A stretch of 64,000 nucleotides of DNA from AP-15 sp050729795. GTDB taxonomy: Bacteria > Pseudomonadota > Alphaproteobacteria > ATCC43930 > CGMCC-115725. The notes beneath the pieces were generated by a model that was given only the letters and a program-made list of their open reading frames with translations, ran no database searches and was not told the DNA's origin. Shown here piece by piece: positions 6,695 through 15,665 of this stretch; the first letter of the stretch is position 1; each line of letters begins with the position of its first letter. Where the stretch lies: positions 28,483 to 92,482 of the forward strand of contig JBOHME010000004.1 in assembly GCA_050729795.1 (NCBI GenBank). Reading direction: 5' to 3'. The position numbers and the translations under genes were made by a program.

Positions 6695-9544
6695 ATGGCC
6701 AATCCGCTGAGAACGCTCAACGAATACGGGCAGTCGGTGTGGCTCGACTTTGTCAGCCGCGAGCTGCTGCAGACCGGGCAGCTCAGCCGGCTGATCGCCG
6801 AGGACGGCCTGCGCGGGGTGACCTCGAACCCATCGATCTTTGAAAAAGCGATCGGCCACGGCGATGATTACGACGCGCTGATCGCCGCGGCGCAAAAGAA
6901 CGGCGATCTCGATCCCGGCGCCCTGTTTGAGGAGCTGGCGATCCGTGACATCCAGGATGGTGCCGACGCGCTGCGCCCGGTATTTCACCAGACGCAAGGG
7001 CGCGACGGCTTTATCAGCCTCGAAGTCTCACCCTATCTGGCGATGAAGACGCACGAGACGATCGAGGAGGCGCGCCGGTTGTGGCGCGAAGTCGGGCGCG
7101 AAAACCTGATGGTCAAGGTGCCCGGCACCAAGGCCGGGCTGCCGGCGATCCGCACGCTGATCGGCGAGGGCATCAACATCAACATCACCCTTTTGTTTTC
7201 GCAGCAGGTCTATGCCGAGGTCGCCGAGGCTTATATCTGCGGTCTCGAAGCGCTGGCGCGCAAGGGTGGCGACCCGCACAAGGTCGCGAGTGTCGCGAGC
7301 TTTTTTGTCAGCCGCATCGACACGCTCGTCGACGAGGCGCTCGACCGGCGCATCGCCGTGACCAGCGACGCCGGCGAGAAGGCCCGGCTCGAAAGCTTGA
7401 AGGGCAAGGTCGCGATCGCCAATGCCAAGCTCGCCTATCAGCACTACAAGACGGTTTTTGCCGGCGAACGCTGGCAGCGGCTGGCGCAGCAGGGGGCGCA
7501 GACCCAACGCCTCCTCTGGGCCAGCACCGGCACCAAAAACAAGGCCTACAGCGATGTTCTCTATGTCGATGAGCTGATCGGCGCCGATACCGTCAACACG
7601 ATGCCGCCGGCGACGATGGACGCGTTTCGCGACCACGGGCGGCTGCGGGCGAGCCTCGAACAGGATGTCGAGGCGGCGCGAGCGGTCATGGCGGCGCTGC
7701 CCGTCGCCGGGGTCTCGATCGAGGCGGTAACTGCAAAGCTGGTCGAAGATGGAGTGCGGCAGTTCGCCGATGCCGCCGACCAGCTCTATGCGGCCGTCCA
7801 AAAGAAGCGTCGCACCGTGCTGGGCGCCAAGCTCGACGCGATGAGCGCCAAGCTGCCGCCGGCGATCGACAAGGATGTGCAGGCGGCACTCGAAGACTGG
7901 CGCCGCGAGGGCAAGGTGCGCCGGCTGTGGGCCGCGGACGCCTCGCTGTGGACCGAGACCGACGAGGCGAAATGGACCGGCTGGCTCGGCGTCGTGGATC
8001 AGATGCTCTTCGCTGTGCCCGACCTCGAGGCGTTCGCCGCCGATGTCGCCGCTGCCGGTTTTCGCGATGTGCTGCTGCTCGGCATGGGCGGGTCGAGTCT
8101 CGGGCCCGAGGTATTTGCCAGGACCTTTGGCGCCAAGCCCGGTCATCCCGCGCTGCACGTGCTCGACTCGACCGACCCGGCGCAGATTCGCCGGTTCGAG
8201 CGCCTGATCGACCCGGCGCATACGCTGTTCATTGTGTCGAGCAAATCCGGCAGCACACTCGAGCCCAATATCTTCAAGCAGTACTTCTTTGAGCAGGCGA
8301 AGGCGGCGGTCGGCGCCGAAGAGGCTCCGAAGCGCTTCGTCGCGATTACCGATCCCGGCTCCTCGCTCGAAAAGATCGCGCGCAACGAGGGCTTCCGTGC
8401 GATCTTCCACGGTCTGCCGAGCATCGGCGGGCGCTACTCGGTGTTGTCGAATTTCGGCATGGTGCCAGCCGCGGCGATCGGCATCGACCCGCGCGGCTTT
8501 CTCGAAAGTGCCGCCGAGATGGCCCGCTCCTGCGCGTCGAGCTCACCGCCGGTCGAAAACCTCGGGGTCATGCTCGGCGCGATCCTCGGTGTCTGCCAGC
8601 GCCACGGGCGCGACAAGGCAACGATCATCGCCTCGCCGGGGATTGCCGATTTCGGCGCCTGGCTCGAACAGTTGCTGGCCGAGTCGACCGGCAAGCTCGG
8701 CACCGGGATCGTCCCGGTCGATGCCGAGCCATTGGGTGCGCCCGCGGTCTATGGCAACGACCGGATCTTTGCCTATCTCAAGCTCGCCGCTGAACCGGAT
8801 GCCGAGCAGGAGCGCGCGGTCGCCGCCCTCGAAGCCGCCGGCCACCCGGTGGTGCGGATCATCGTCTCCGACCCGATGCAGCTCGGCCAGGAGTTCTTCC
8901 GTTGGGAGATGGCGACCGCGGTCGCTGGCTCGATCATCGGCATCAACCCGTTCGACCAACCGGATGTCGAGGCCAGCAAAGTGAAAACCCGCGACCTGAC
9001 CGCCGCCTACGAGAAGACCGGGTCGTTGCCGGAGGAGAAGCCGTTCTTCGCCGGCACCGGGTTTGCGCTGTTTGCCGACCCGAAGAATGCGGCGGCGCTG
9101 GCGCCGGCGGCGACCGGTCTCGGCGCCGCGCTGAAGGCGCATTTCGCGCGGCTCGGCGCCGACGATTATGTGGCGCTGCTCGCCTATATCGAGCGCGACG
9201 CGGCGCATATCGAGGCGATGCAGCGGCTGCGCCGGGTGATCCGCGACCGCACCCGTGCTGCCACCTGCCTCGGTTTTGGACCGCGCTTTCTGCATTCGAC
9301 CGGGCAGGCCTATAAGGGCGGCCCAAACAGCGGCGTGTTTGTGCAGATTACTTGCGACGACGCCGAGGATCTGCCGGTGCCGGGGCAGAAATATACCTTT
9401 GGCGTGGTCAAGGCGGCGCAGGCGCGCGGCGATTTCGAGGTGTTGGCCGAGCGCGGCCGGCGGGCGCTGCGCATCCATCTGGCCGGCGCTCTCGAAACCG
9501 GCCTTGAACTGCTCGGGCGCGCCGTCGCCGAGGCCCTGGCATAG
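6695..9544 (+). CDS. tal-pgi: Bifunctional transaldolase / glucose-6-phosphate isomerase
   Basis: Fusion enzyme of 949 aa. Transaldolase occupies about 1-365 (TSNPSIFEKAI near 43; Schiff-base lysine in MVKVPGTKAG near 141; SFFVSRIDT). Phosphoglucose isomerase occupies about 395-940 (LGMGGSSLGPEV, SKSGSTLEPN near 516, PGKYTF-like end region). It interconverts sedoheptulose-7-P/GAP with erythrose-4-P/F6P, and G6P with F6P, joining the pentose-phosphate branch to hexose-phosphates in one protein. This fusion is characteristic of Acetobacteraceae and a few other lineages. The ATG at 6695 is chosen because AAGGAG lies 8 nt upstream and the upstream in-frame sequence belongs to the transketolase remnant. 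Confidence 0.96.
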   Translation: MANPLRTLNEYGQSVWLDFVSRELLQTGQLSRLIAEDGLRGVTSNPSIFEKAIGHGDDYDALIAAAQKNGDLDPGALFEELAIRDIQDGADALRPVFHQTQGRDGFISLEVSPYLAMKTHETIEEARRLWREVGRENLMVKVPGTKAGLPAIRTLIGEGININITLLFSQQVYAEVAEAYICGLEALARKGGDPHKVASVASFFVSRIDTLVDEALDRRIAVTSDAGEKARLESLKGKVAIANAKLAYQHYKTVFAGERWQRLAQQGAQTQRLLWASTGTKNKAYSDVLYVDELIGADTVNTMPPATMDAFRDHGRLRASLEQDVEAARAVMAALPVAGVSIEAVTAKLVEDGVRQFADAADQLYAAVQKKRRTVLGAKLDAMSAKLPPAIDKDVQAALEDWRREGKVRRLWAADASLWTETDEAKWTGWLGVVDQMLFAVPDLEAFAADVAAAGFRDVLLLGMGGSSLGPEVFARTFGAKPGHPALHVLDSTDPAQIRRFERLIDPAHTLFIVSSKSGSTLEPNIFKQYFFEQAKAAVGAEEAPKRFVAITDPGSSLEKIARNEGFRAIFHGLPSIGGRYSVLSNFGMVPAAAIGIDPRGFLESAAEMARSCASSSPPVENLGVMLGAILGVCQRHGRDKATIIASPGIADFGAWLEQLLAESTGKLGTGIVPVDAEPLGAPAVYGNDRIFAYLKLAAEPDAEQERAVAALEAAGHPVVRIIVSDPMQLGQEFFRWEMATAVAGSIIGINPFDQPDVEASKVKTRDLTAAYEKTGSLPEEKPFFAGTGFALFADPKNAAALAPAATGLGAALKAHFARLGADDYVALLAYIERDAAHIEAMQRLRRVIRDRTRAATCLGFGPRFLHSTGQAYKGGPNSGVFVQITCDDAEDLPVPGQKYTFGVVKAAQARGDFEVLAERGRRALRIHLAGALETGLELLGRAVAEALA

Positions 9545-9591
9545 GCGCCGCGTTACAGGCGCCGCGGCAACTCAACAGCAGGAGGTTTCCG

Positions 9592-10581
9592 ATGCAACTC
9601 GGAATGATCGGGCTCGGCCGCATGGGCGGCAACATCGTGCGCCGGCTGATGAAGAACGGACACAGCTGCGTCGTCTATGACAAGAGCACCGACACGGTGC
9701 GCGAGTTCGCCGACGAAGGTGCCAAGCCCAGCCGCGATCTCGGCGAGTTCGTCAGGCAGCTCGAGGCGCCGCGAGCCGTCTGGGTCATGCTGCCAGCCGG
9801 CCATGTCACCGACGAAACCATCGCCGAGCTCGCCGGGCTGCTCGCCAAGGGCGACATCGTCATCGATGGCGGCAACTCGTTCTACCAGGACGATATCCGC
9901 CACGCCGAGCTGTTAAAGCCCAAAGGCATCCATTTTGTCGATGTCGGCACCAGCGGCGGCGTGTGGGGCTTCGAGCGCGGCTATTGCATGATGATCGGCG
10001 GCGACAAGCCCGTGGTCGATCATCTCGACCCGATCCTGAAGACACTGGCGCCGGGCAGGGGTGACATCGACCGTACACCCGGACGCAAAGACCTCGATCC
10101 GCGGGCCGAGGAAGGTTATCTGCATTGCGGCCCGGTCGGCGCCGGGCATTTCGTCAAGATGGTGCACAACGGCATCGAATACGGTGTCATGCAGGCCTAT
10201 GCCGAGGGGTTTGACATCCTGCGCAACGTCAATATTCCGGCGGTGCCGGAAAACCGGCGCTACAAGCTCGATCTCCCCGATATCGCCGAGGTGTGGCGGC
10301 GCGGCAGCGTGATCGCGTCGTGGCTGCTCGATCTGACCGCGATCGCGTTGGCCAAGGACGCCGAACTGTCGCGCTTCACCGGCGAGGTCGCGGATTCGGG
10401 CGAGGGCCGGTGGACGGTCCAGGCGGCGATCGAGGAAGCGGTGCCGGCCGAGGTCCTGTCGGCGGCGCTCTATACCCGGTTCCGCTCGCGTCAGGACCAC
10501 ACCTTTGCCGAGCGCATCCTGTCGGCGATGCGCAACGAATTCGGCGGCCACCAGGAGCCTGGCACGATCGTCGGGGGCTGA
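9592..10581 (+). CDS. gnd: 6-phosphogluconate dehydrogenase (decarboxylating), short NAD-type
   Basis: Oxidises 6-phosphogluconate to ribulose-5-P and CO2. 329 aa, i.e. the short GndA/YqeC-like class rather than the ~470-aa enteric enzyme. Rossmann motif GLGRMG at residues 7-12; substrate signature DVGTSGGVWG (about 122-131); catalytic lysine-asparagine region HFVKMVHNGIEYG (about 186-198). It is preceded by a strong AGGAGG site. It sits 47 nt after tal-pgi and 3 nt before zwf, so the oxidative branch is co-transcribed with gluconokinase, which supplies its substrate. Confidence 0.96.
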   Translation: MQLGMIGLGRMGGNIVRRLMKNGHSCVVYDKSTDTVREFADEGAKPSRDLGEFVRQLEAPRAVWVMLPAGHVTDETIAELAGLLAKGDIVIDGGNSFYQDDIRHAELLKPKGIHFVDVGTSGGVWGFERGYCMMIGGDKPVVDHLDPILKTLAPGRGDIDRTPGRKDLDPRAEEGYLHCGPVGAGHFVKMVHNGIEYGVMQAYAEGFDILRNVNIPAVPENRRYKLDLPDIAEVWRRGSVIASWLLDLTAIALAKDAELSRFTGEVADSGEGRWTVQAAIEEAVPAEVLSAALYTRFRSRQDHTFAERILSAMRNEFGGHQEPGTIVGG

Positions 10582-10584
10582 GCC

Positions 10585-12177
10585 ATGGATGCGCATAACG
10601 GCGGGAAGGAGCAAGTCACGGCGCAGCGGGCACCACAGGCGCCACCCTGCACGATGGTGATCTTCGGTGCCGGTGGCGACCTGACGCGGCGGCTGCTGAT
10701 CCCGGCGGTTTACAATCTGGCCAAGGACAAGCTCCTGTCCGACAATTTTGCGATCGTCGCCGCCGACCGAACGCCAAAGCCACCGGAGGCCTATCGCGAT
10801 TACCTCGCCGACGGCGTTCGCAGCTTTGTCTCCGACACCGCCTCGGGCGGCGAGACCGAACCCTTCGACCCCAGGACCTGGGATTTCATCGCCAGCCGCA
10901 TTACCCATTTCGCCGGCGATTTCACCAACTCCGACACCTACACAAAGCTCAGCGATCTGCTCAAAACCATCGAGGCGCAGCACAAAACCGGCGGCAATGT
11001 CCTGTTCTACCTCGCGGTCGGCGAGCAGCTGTTCGGCGCAATCGTCGAGCGGCTCGGTGAGGCCGGTCTCGTGCAGGAGAAAGGCGGCAGCTGGCGGCGC
11101 GTCATCGTCGAGAAGCCGTTTGGCAGCGACCTCAAGAGCGCCAAGGCGTTGAACGCCCGCATCCTCAAGGTGCTCGACGAGCCACAGATCTACCGCATGG
11201 ACCACTTTCTCGGCAAAGAGACGGTCCAGAACATCATGGCTTTGCGGTTTTCGAACGCGATCTTCGAGCCGCTATGGAACCGCGACCATATCGATCACGT
11301 CCAGATCACCGCGGCCGAGACCGTCGGCGTCGAGCGGCGCGCGAATTTCTACGAGGTCACGGGCGCGCTGCGCGATATGGTGCCAAACCATGTCTTTCAG
11401 CTGTTGAGCCTGACGGCGATGGAATCGCCAAACTCGTTCGCCGCCGATGCGGTCCGCAATGAAAAGACCAAGGTCCTCGAATCGGTGCGCGCGCTCGATT
11501 TCGAGGAGGTGCGGCGCAACGTGGTGCGCGGTCAATATGCCGCGGGCACCATCGCCGGCAGCGCCGATCAGGCCTATCGGGCCGAGCCCGGCGTCAAGCC
11601 CGACAGCACGACCGAAACCTATGTCGCTTTGCAGCTCGAAATCGACAATTGGCGCTGGGCCGGGGTGCCGTTTTATCTGCGCACCGGCAAGCGGATGGCG
11701 CGGCGCACCACCGAAATCGCGATCCAGTTCAAAAAGGCTCCGTTTGCGCTGTTCCGCGACACGCCGGTCGACATTCTGAACCCGAATGTCCTGATCCTGC
11801 AAATTCAGCCCGATGAAGGCATCTCGCTGCAATTCGATGCGAAGGTGCCGGGGCGGCGGCTCGATCTCGGCAAGGTGAGGATGGATTTCCGCTACACCGA
11901 TTATTTCCACACCGAGCCCAGCACCGGCTATGAAACCCTGGTCTACGACAGCATGATCGGCGAGGCGATGCTGTTCAACCGCGCCGACGGGGTCGAGGCG
12001 GGCTGGGCGGTGGTGCAGCCGGTTCTCGATTTGTGGGCCGCCGGCAAGACTGTTCCGCTCGATCTCTATCCGGCCGGCAGCGCCGGACCCGACGGCGCCG
12101 AAAACCTGTTGTGGCGCAGCGGCCGACAGTGGCGGCCGCTCGACGATCTCTCCCACACCGCCAAGGCGCCCCGCTAG
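10585..12177 (+). CDS. zwf: Glucose-6-phosphate 1-dehydrogenase
   Basis: First enzyme of the oxidative pentose-phosphate (and Entner-Doudoroff) route; makes 6-phosphogluconolactone and NAD(P)H. 530 aa including an N-terminal extension of ~20 residues. Nucleotide-binding GAGGDL at about 28-33. Active-site signature YRMDHFLGKE at about 203-212. C-terminal sheet domain has RTGKRM and GYETLVYDSMIGEAMLFNRAD. Follows gnd by 3 nt, and rpe begins one base after its stop. Confidence 0.97.
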   Translation: MDAHNGGKEQVTAQRAPQAPPCTMVIFGAGGDLTRRLLIPAVYNLAKDKLLSDNFAIVAADRTPKPPEAYRDYLADGVRSFVSDTASGGETEPFDPRTWDFIASRITHFAGDFTNSDTYTKLSDLLKTIEAQHKTGGNVLFYLAVGEQLFGAIVERLGEAGLVQEKGGSWRRVIVEKPFGSDLKSAKALNARILKVLDEPQIYRMDHFLGKETVQNIMALRFSNAIFEPLWNRDHIDHVQITAAETVGVERRANFYEVTGALRDMVPNHVFQLLSLTAMESPNSFAADAVRNEKTKVLESVRALDFEEVRRNVVRGQYAAGTIAGSADQAYRAEPGVKPDSTTETYVALQLEIDNWRWAGVPFYLRTGKRMARRTTEIAIQFKKAPFALFRDTPVDILNPNVLILQIQPDEGISLQFDAKVPGRRLDLGKVRMDFRYTDYFHTEPSTGYETLVYDSMIGEAMLFNRADGVEAGWAVVQPVLDLWAAGKTVPLDLYPAGSAGPDGAENLLWRSGRQWRPLDDLSHTAKAPR

Positions 12178-12178
12178 G

Positions 12179-12856
12179 ATGCCCCGGACCGTCATCGTCG
12201 CCCCGTCCATCCTGTCGGCCGATTTCGGCCGTCTCGCCGAGGAGGTCGCAGCGGCCGACCGCGCCGGCGCCGACTGGATCCATGTCGATGTGATGGATGG
12301 CCGGTTTGTCCCGAACCTGACGATCGGGCCAGTCGTCATCGCCGCGGTCCGCAGGGCCACCGCGAAACCGCTCGATGTCCATCTGATGATCATCGAGCCG
12401 GAACACTACCTCGGTGACTTCGCCAAGGCCGGCGCCGATCACCTCTTGGTGCATTGCGAGCCCGCTGCGACGATCCATCTGCACCGCACGCTGTCGCAGA
12501 TCCGTGATCTCGGCAAGACCGCAGGGGTGGTGCTGAACCCGGCGACCCCGTTGTCGCAGATCGAGCACGTGTTGCATCTGTGCGGCATCGTGCTGATCAT
12601 GACCGTTAATCCCGGTTTTGGGGGGCAGGAGTTTTTGCCCGAAATGCTGCCCAAGGTGGCGGCGCTGCGCCGGCTGTGCGACGAGCGCGGGCTCGACCCG
12701 GTCATCGAGGTCGATGGCGGGCTCTCCGGTGCGAATGCCTGGCGTGCGATCGAGGTCGGCGCCAATGCGATCGTGGCCGGCTCGGCCGTGTTCCACGCAG
12801 CCGATTATGCTGCCGCGATTTCCGCTATCCGCAATTCCGGCCCCCACCGAGCCTGA
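12179..12856 (+). CDS. rpe: Ribulose-phosphate 3-epimerase
   Basis: Interconverts ribulose-5-P and xylulose-5-P. 225 aa TIM barrel. Metal-binding and catalytic signatures: HVDVMDGRFVPN (about 35-46), DVHLMI (about 66-71), MTVNPGFGGQEF (about 141-152), EVDGGLSG (about 180-187). Tightly packed between zwf (1-nt gap) and pgl, so it is part of the operon. Confidence 0.97.
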   Translation: MPRTVIVAPSILSADFGRLAEEVAAADRAGADWIHVDVMDGRFVPNLTIGPVVIAAVRRATAKPLDVHLMIIEPEHYLGDFAKAGADHLLVHCEPAATIHLHRTLSQIRDLGKTAGVVLNPATPLSQIEHVLHLCGIVLIMTVNPGFGGQEFLPEMLPKVAALRRLCDERGLDPVIEVDGGLSGANAWRAIEVGANAIVAGSAVFHAADYAAAISAIRNSGPHRA

Positions 12857-12865
12857 GGAGTGCCG

Positions 12866-13594
12866 ATGCCGTCGAGCCAACAGACCCGCATCGAGATCGT
12901 CGAGGATCCGGATGCGCTGTCGCGCCGGGCAGCGCAATGGATCTGCGATCTCGCGGCAGCGAGCCGTGGCCGCTTCGCGATCTGCCTGTCGGGCGGCTCG
13001 ACGCCGCGCCGTCTTTATCGATTGCTTGCGGCCGACCCCTACCGCGCCGCGATGCCTTGGGACCGCATTCACTGGTTCTGGGGCGACGAGCGGTTTGTGC
13101 CCTGGGATCACCCGGACAGCAACTACCGCATGGCGCGTGAAGCGCTGCTGGCGCATGCCCCCATCCCGGCGGAAAACGTGCATGGGATCGGCACGACCGG
13201 TGCGCCAGCGGTCGCCGCAGACACCTACCAGCACGAGCTGCAATCCTATTATGGCTCGGCGGTGCTCGATCTGGCACGTCCGCTGTTCGATATCGAGCTG
13301 CTCGGCCTCGGGCCCGATGGCCATACCGCGTCGCTGTTTCCCGCGACCGCTGTGCTCGACGAGCGTCGGCGCTGGGTCGCCGAGGTCGTCGGGGCCAAAC
13401 CCGAGGTGCGGATCACGCTGACCTATCCCGTGCTCGCCAGCAGCCGGCACACCGCTTTTCTGGTTGCCGGCGCCGATAAGCGCGAGGCGCTGGCGCGGGT
13501 GCTGGATGGCGATCGCGCGCTGCCGGCGGCGCGGCTGCGCCCGGACGGCGAGCTCGTCTGGTTTGTCGATGCCGAGGCAAAGCCCGGCCGATGA
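12866..13594 (+). CDS. pgl: 6-phosphogluconolactonase
   Basis: Hydrolyses 6-phosphogluconolactone to 6-phosphogluconate, between zwf and gnd in the pathway. 242 aa, DevB/SOL class. Signatures SGGSTPRRLY (about 42-51), WGDERFVP (about 71-78), GLGPDGHTASLFP (about 149-161). The ATG at 12866 is preferred over a GTG at 12860 because GAGGAG lies just before it. Its stop overlaps the rpiA start by 4 nt (ATGA). Confidence 0.94.
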   Translation: MPSSQQTRIEIVEDPDALSRRAAQWICDLAAASRGRFAICLSGGSTPRRLYRLLAADPYRAAMPWDRIHWFWGDERFVPWDHPDSNYRMAREALLAHAPIPAENVHGIGTTGAPAVAADTYQHELQSYYGSAVLDLARPLFDIELLGLGPDGHTASLFPATAVLDERRRWVAEVVGAKPEVRITLTYPVLASSRHTAFLVAGADKREALARVLDGDRALPAARLRPDGELVWFVDAEAKPGR

Positions 13595-14310
13595 CCGTCG
13601 ATCGCGAGCAGCTCAAGCGCGCGGCGGCATTGCGCGCGGTGGAGGAGGTCGAAGACGGCATGGTGCTCGGGCTCGGCACCGGGTCGACCGCGGCCTTTGT
13701 CATCGAAGGGCTCGCCGCCCGCGTCGCCCGGGGGCTGCGCATTGTCGGGATTCCAACTTCGGAGCGGACCGCGGCGCAGGCGCGCCGCCTCGGTGTTCCG
13801 ATTGCGACGTTTGCCGAATACCAACGGCTCGATCTGACAATCGATGGGGCCGACGAGGTCGAGCTCGGCACGTTGCATCTGATCAAGGGGCTCGGCGGCG
13901 CGCTGTTGCGGGAAAAGATCGTGGCCGCGGCGAGCCGGCGGCTGGTCATCGTCGTCGATCAGGAAAAGCTCGTCGAGCGCCTCGGGACGCATACCCCGGT
14001 GCCGGTCGAGGTCGCGCAATTCGGCTGGCAGGCGACCGCCAACGCGCTCGTCTCGCTCGGTTGCGTTGTCGAGCGGCGCTATGCGACCGGCGAGGTCCCC
14101 TATGTCACCGATGGCGGAAATTTCATTGTCGATTGCCGGTTCGGACCAATCCCCGACCCGGCCGGGCTCGAAACGCGGATCGCGATGACCATCGGCGCCG
14201 TCGAGAATGGGCTGTTTATCAGCCGCAGCTCGATCGTCGTCGTCGCCTCGTCCACCGGGGTCGAAATCCTCACCCCCCCTCGCCATCCTGACCCCGCCCT
14301 GCTGTCCTGA
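13591..14310 (+). CDS. rpiA: Ribose-5-phosphate isomerase A
   Basis: Interconverts ribulose-5-P and ribose-5-P. 239 aa. Phosphate loop GLGTGSTAAF (about 27-36), catalytic DGADEVE (about 85-91), KGLGGALLREK (about 97-107). Overlaps pgl by 4 nt. With rpe and tal-pgi it completes the non-oxidative interconversions apart from transketolase. Confidence 0.96.
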   Translation: MTVDREQLKRAAALRAVEEVEDGMVLGLGTGSTAAFVIEGLAARVARGLRIVGIPTSERTAAQARRLGVPIATFAEYQRLDLTIDGADEVELGTLHLIKGLGGALLREKIVAAASRRLVIVVDQEKLVERLGTHTPVPVEVAQFGWQATANALVSLGCVVERRYATGEVPYVTDGGNFIVDCRFGPIPDPAGLETRIAMTIGAVENGLFISRSSIVVVASSTGVEILTPPRHPDPALLS

Positions 14311-14336
14311 CCGCGCCCGCCACCAAGGAAGCCTGC

Positions 14337-15143
14337 ATGAGACGGATCTCGCTCGTCGTGTCGGATGTCGACGGCACGCTCGTCACCACCGGCAAGGTGC
14401 TGACGCCGCGCGCGATCGCGGCGGTGTCGCGACTGCACGAGGGCGGTATCGCGTTCTCGATCTGCAGCAGCCGCCCGCCTTTTGGCCAGCGCATGCTGGT
14501 GGCACCCTTGCGGCTCGCCTTGCCGTTCGGCGGCTATAATGGCGGTGCGATCGTCAACCCCGACCTGTCGCCGGTGGAGCAGAAATTGCTGTCGCCCGAT
14601 GCCGCGCGCGACACGATCACGATGCTGGAGGAGCACGGCATCACCAGCATCTGGGTCTTCAGCGGTGAGGCTTGGTTGATCCGGGATCGCCTCGGCGATC
14701 ATGTCGATCTGGAAATCCATACGATCGCGACACCGCCCACTCTGGTCGCCTCGTTTACGGGCCATCTCGGTGCGGTGGCGAAAATCGTCGGCGCCAGCAA
14801 GGACCACGCCCGCGTCGCCAAGGCGGTTGCCGCCGGTCAGACCGTGCTGCAGGGCCGCGCCACGGTGCTCCAGTCGCAGCCCTATTATTGCGATGTAACG
14901 CCGCCGGGTATCGACAAGGGCCGGCTCGTCGATCTGCTGGCCGAACGTTTGGCGATCCCGCGCGACGCGATCGCGGTGCTCGGCGACATGGGCAACGATG
15001 TCCAAATGTTTCGCCGCGCCGGGTTTCCGATTGCGATGGGCAATGCCACCCCGGAAGTCAAGGCGCTGGCCCAAGCGGTCACCGCCTCGAACGACGAAGA
15101 GGGGTTCGCGCTGGCGATCGAGCGCTATATTCTAAAGTCCTGA
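14337..15143 (+). CDS. HAD-superfamily Cof-type sugar-phosphate phosphatase
   Basis: 268-aa HAD hydrolase of subfamily IIB (Cof). Motif I SDVDGTL at 9-15 with nucleophile Asp10. Motif II region FSICSSRPP. Motif IV GDMGNDVQMF at about 215-224. The all-alpha/beta cap (about 85-190) is typical of phosphosugar or pyridoxal-P phosphatases. It follows rpiA by 26 nt with its own AAGGA site, so it is probably the last gene of the pentose-phosphate operon. The substrate is unknown. Confidence 0.88.
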   Translation: MRRISLVVSDVDGTLVTTGKVLTPRAIAAVSRLHEGGIAFSICSSRPPFGQRMLVAPLRLALPFGGYNGGAIVNPDLSPVEQKLLSPDAARDTITMLEEHGITSIWVFSGEAWLIRDRLGDHVDLEIHTIATPPTLVASFTGHLGAVAKIVGASKDHARVAKAVAAGQTVLQGRATVLQSQPYYCDVTPPGIDKGRLVDLLAERLAIPRDAIAVLGDMGNDVQMFRRAGFPIAMGNATPEVKALAQAVTASNDEEGFALAIERYILKS

Positions 15144-15144
15144 A

Positions 15145-15172
15145 GGCGGAGGCCGTAGGTGCGGCCCCCGCC
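15145..15172. terminator. Candidate hairpin between convergent genes
   Basis: An 11-bp stem with one A-C mismatch (15145-15155 pairing with 15162-15172) around a 6-nt loop, directly after the HAD phosphatase stop and before the end of the converging small exported-protein gene. No clear T-run follows, so it may act as a bidirectional stop or only protect the 3' ends. Confidence 0.45.
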
Positions 15173-15198
15173 GTGATCAGCACGTGATCAAGTGCAAA

Positions 15199-15561
15199 TC
15201 AACGACCGTAGTTGCTGTGATAAGGGTGTGGCGATACTGATGAGCCGAACATCGTCGGCGCGTACTGGTTGAAGCTCGCCACGCAATTGGCATGCATCTG
15301 CGGGTCGGTGATTGGACCGCATTCCTTGCTCATCCGCGCGTGGCGGAAGGCGGAGCTGGTTTCCAGCATGCGCGTGTAATGGCGGCTCTGCATCACATTC
15401 TGCCGCGCCGACCAATCGTCCGGCGGGGTGCCCTGCGGCCCGTTGGTTATCACCTGATCCCCGCGGAAATTCGCTGGCTGCGCCTGCGCCCCCGGGGCCG
15501 CCGCCACCGCCATCAGGCATGCCGTGGCCAAGGCCAAGCTCGTCGCCGTCCTCAACAACAT
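15199..15561 (-). CDS. Small exported protein of unknown function
   Basis: 120 aa with a Sec signal peptide (LALATACLMAVAAAPGAQAQ, cleavage after about residue 28). The mature part has DDWSARQNVMQSRHYTRMLETSSAFRHARM followed by two cysteines about 12 residues apart (KECGPITDPQMHANCV), probably a periplasmic disulfide. The pattern recurs in small hypothetical proteins of acetic-acid-type bacteria, but no function is known to me. An AAGGAGG site precedes the ATG at 15561. Convergent with the pentose-phosphate operon, downstream of folD on the same strand. Confidence 0.75.
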   Translation of the reverse strand: MLLRTATSLALATACLMAVAAAPGAQAQPANFRGDQVITNGPQGTPPDDWSARQNVMQSRHYTRMLETSSAFRHARMSKECGPITDPQMHANCVASFNQYAPTMFGSSVSPHPYHSNYGR

Positions 15562-15665
15562 GACCGTCGCCTCCTTGCGTTCTTGGTCATGCCGCGCAAA
15601 CGGAGCACGGGACACAATCGTTCCGCGCGGCACGCGCCGACTAGCTGACGGCTCGTCCAGCACCC

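Noticed and set aside
7028..8410. Long minus-strand frame opposite tal-pgi
   Set aside because: Mirror frame of a well-supported fusion enzyme; no motifs.
9913..11205. Long minus-strand frame opposite gnd and zwf
   Set aside because: Crosses two real genes antisense; typical high-GC artefact.
11975..13450. Long minus-strand frame opposite rpe and pgl
   Set aside because: Crosses three real genes antisense with no recognisable domain.
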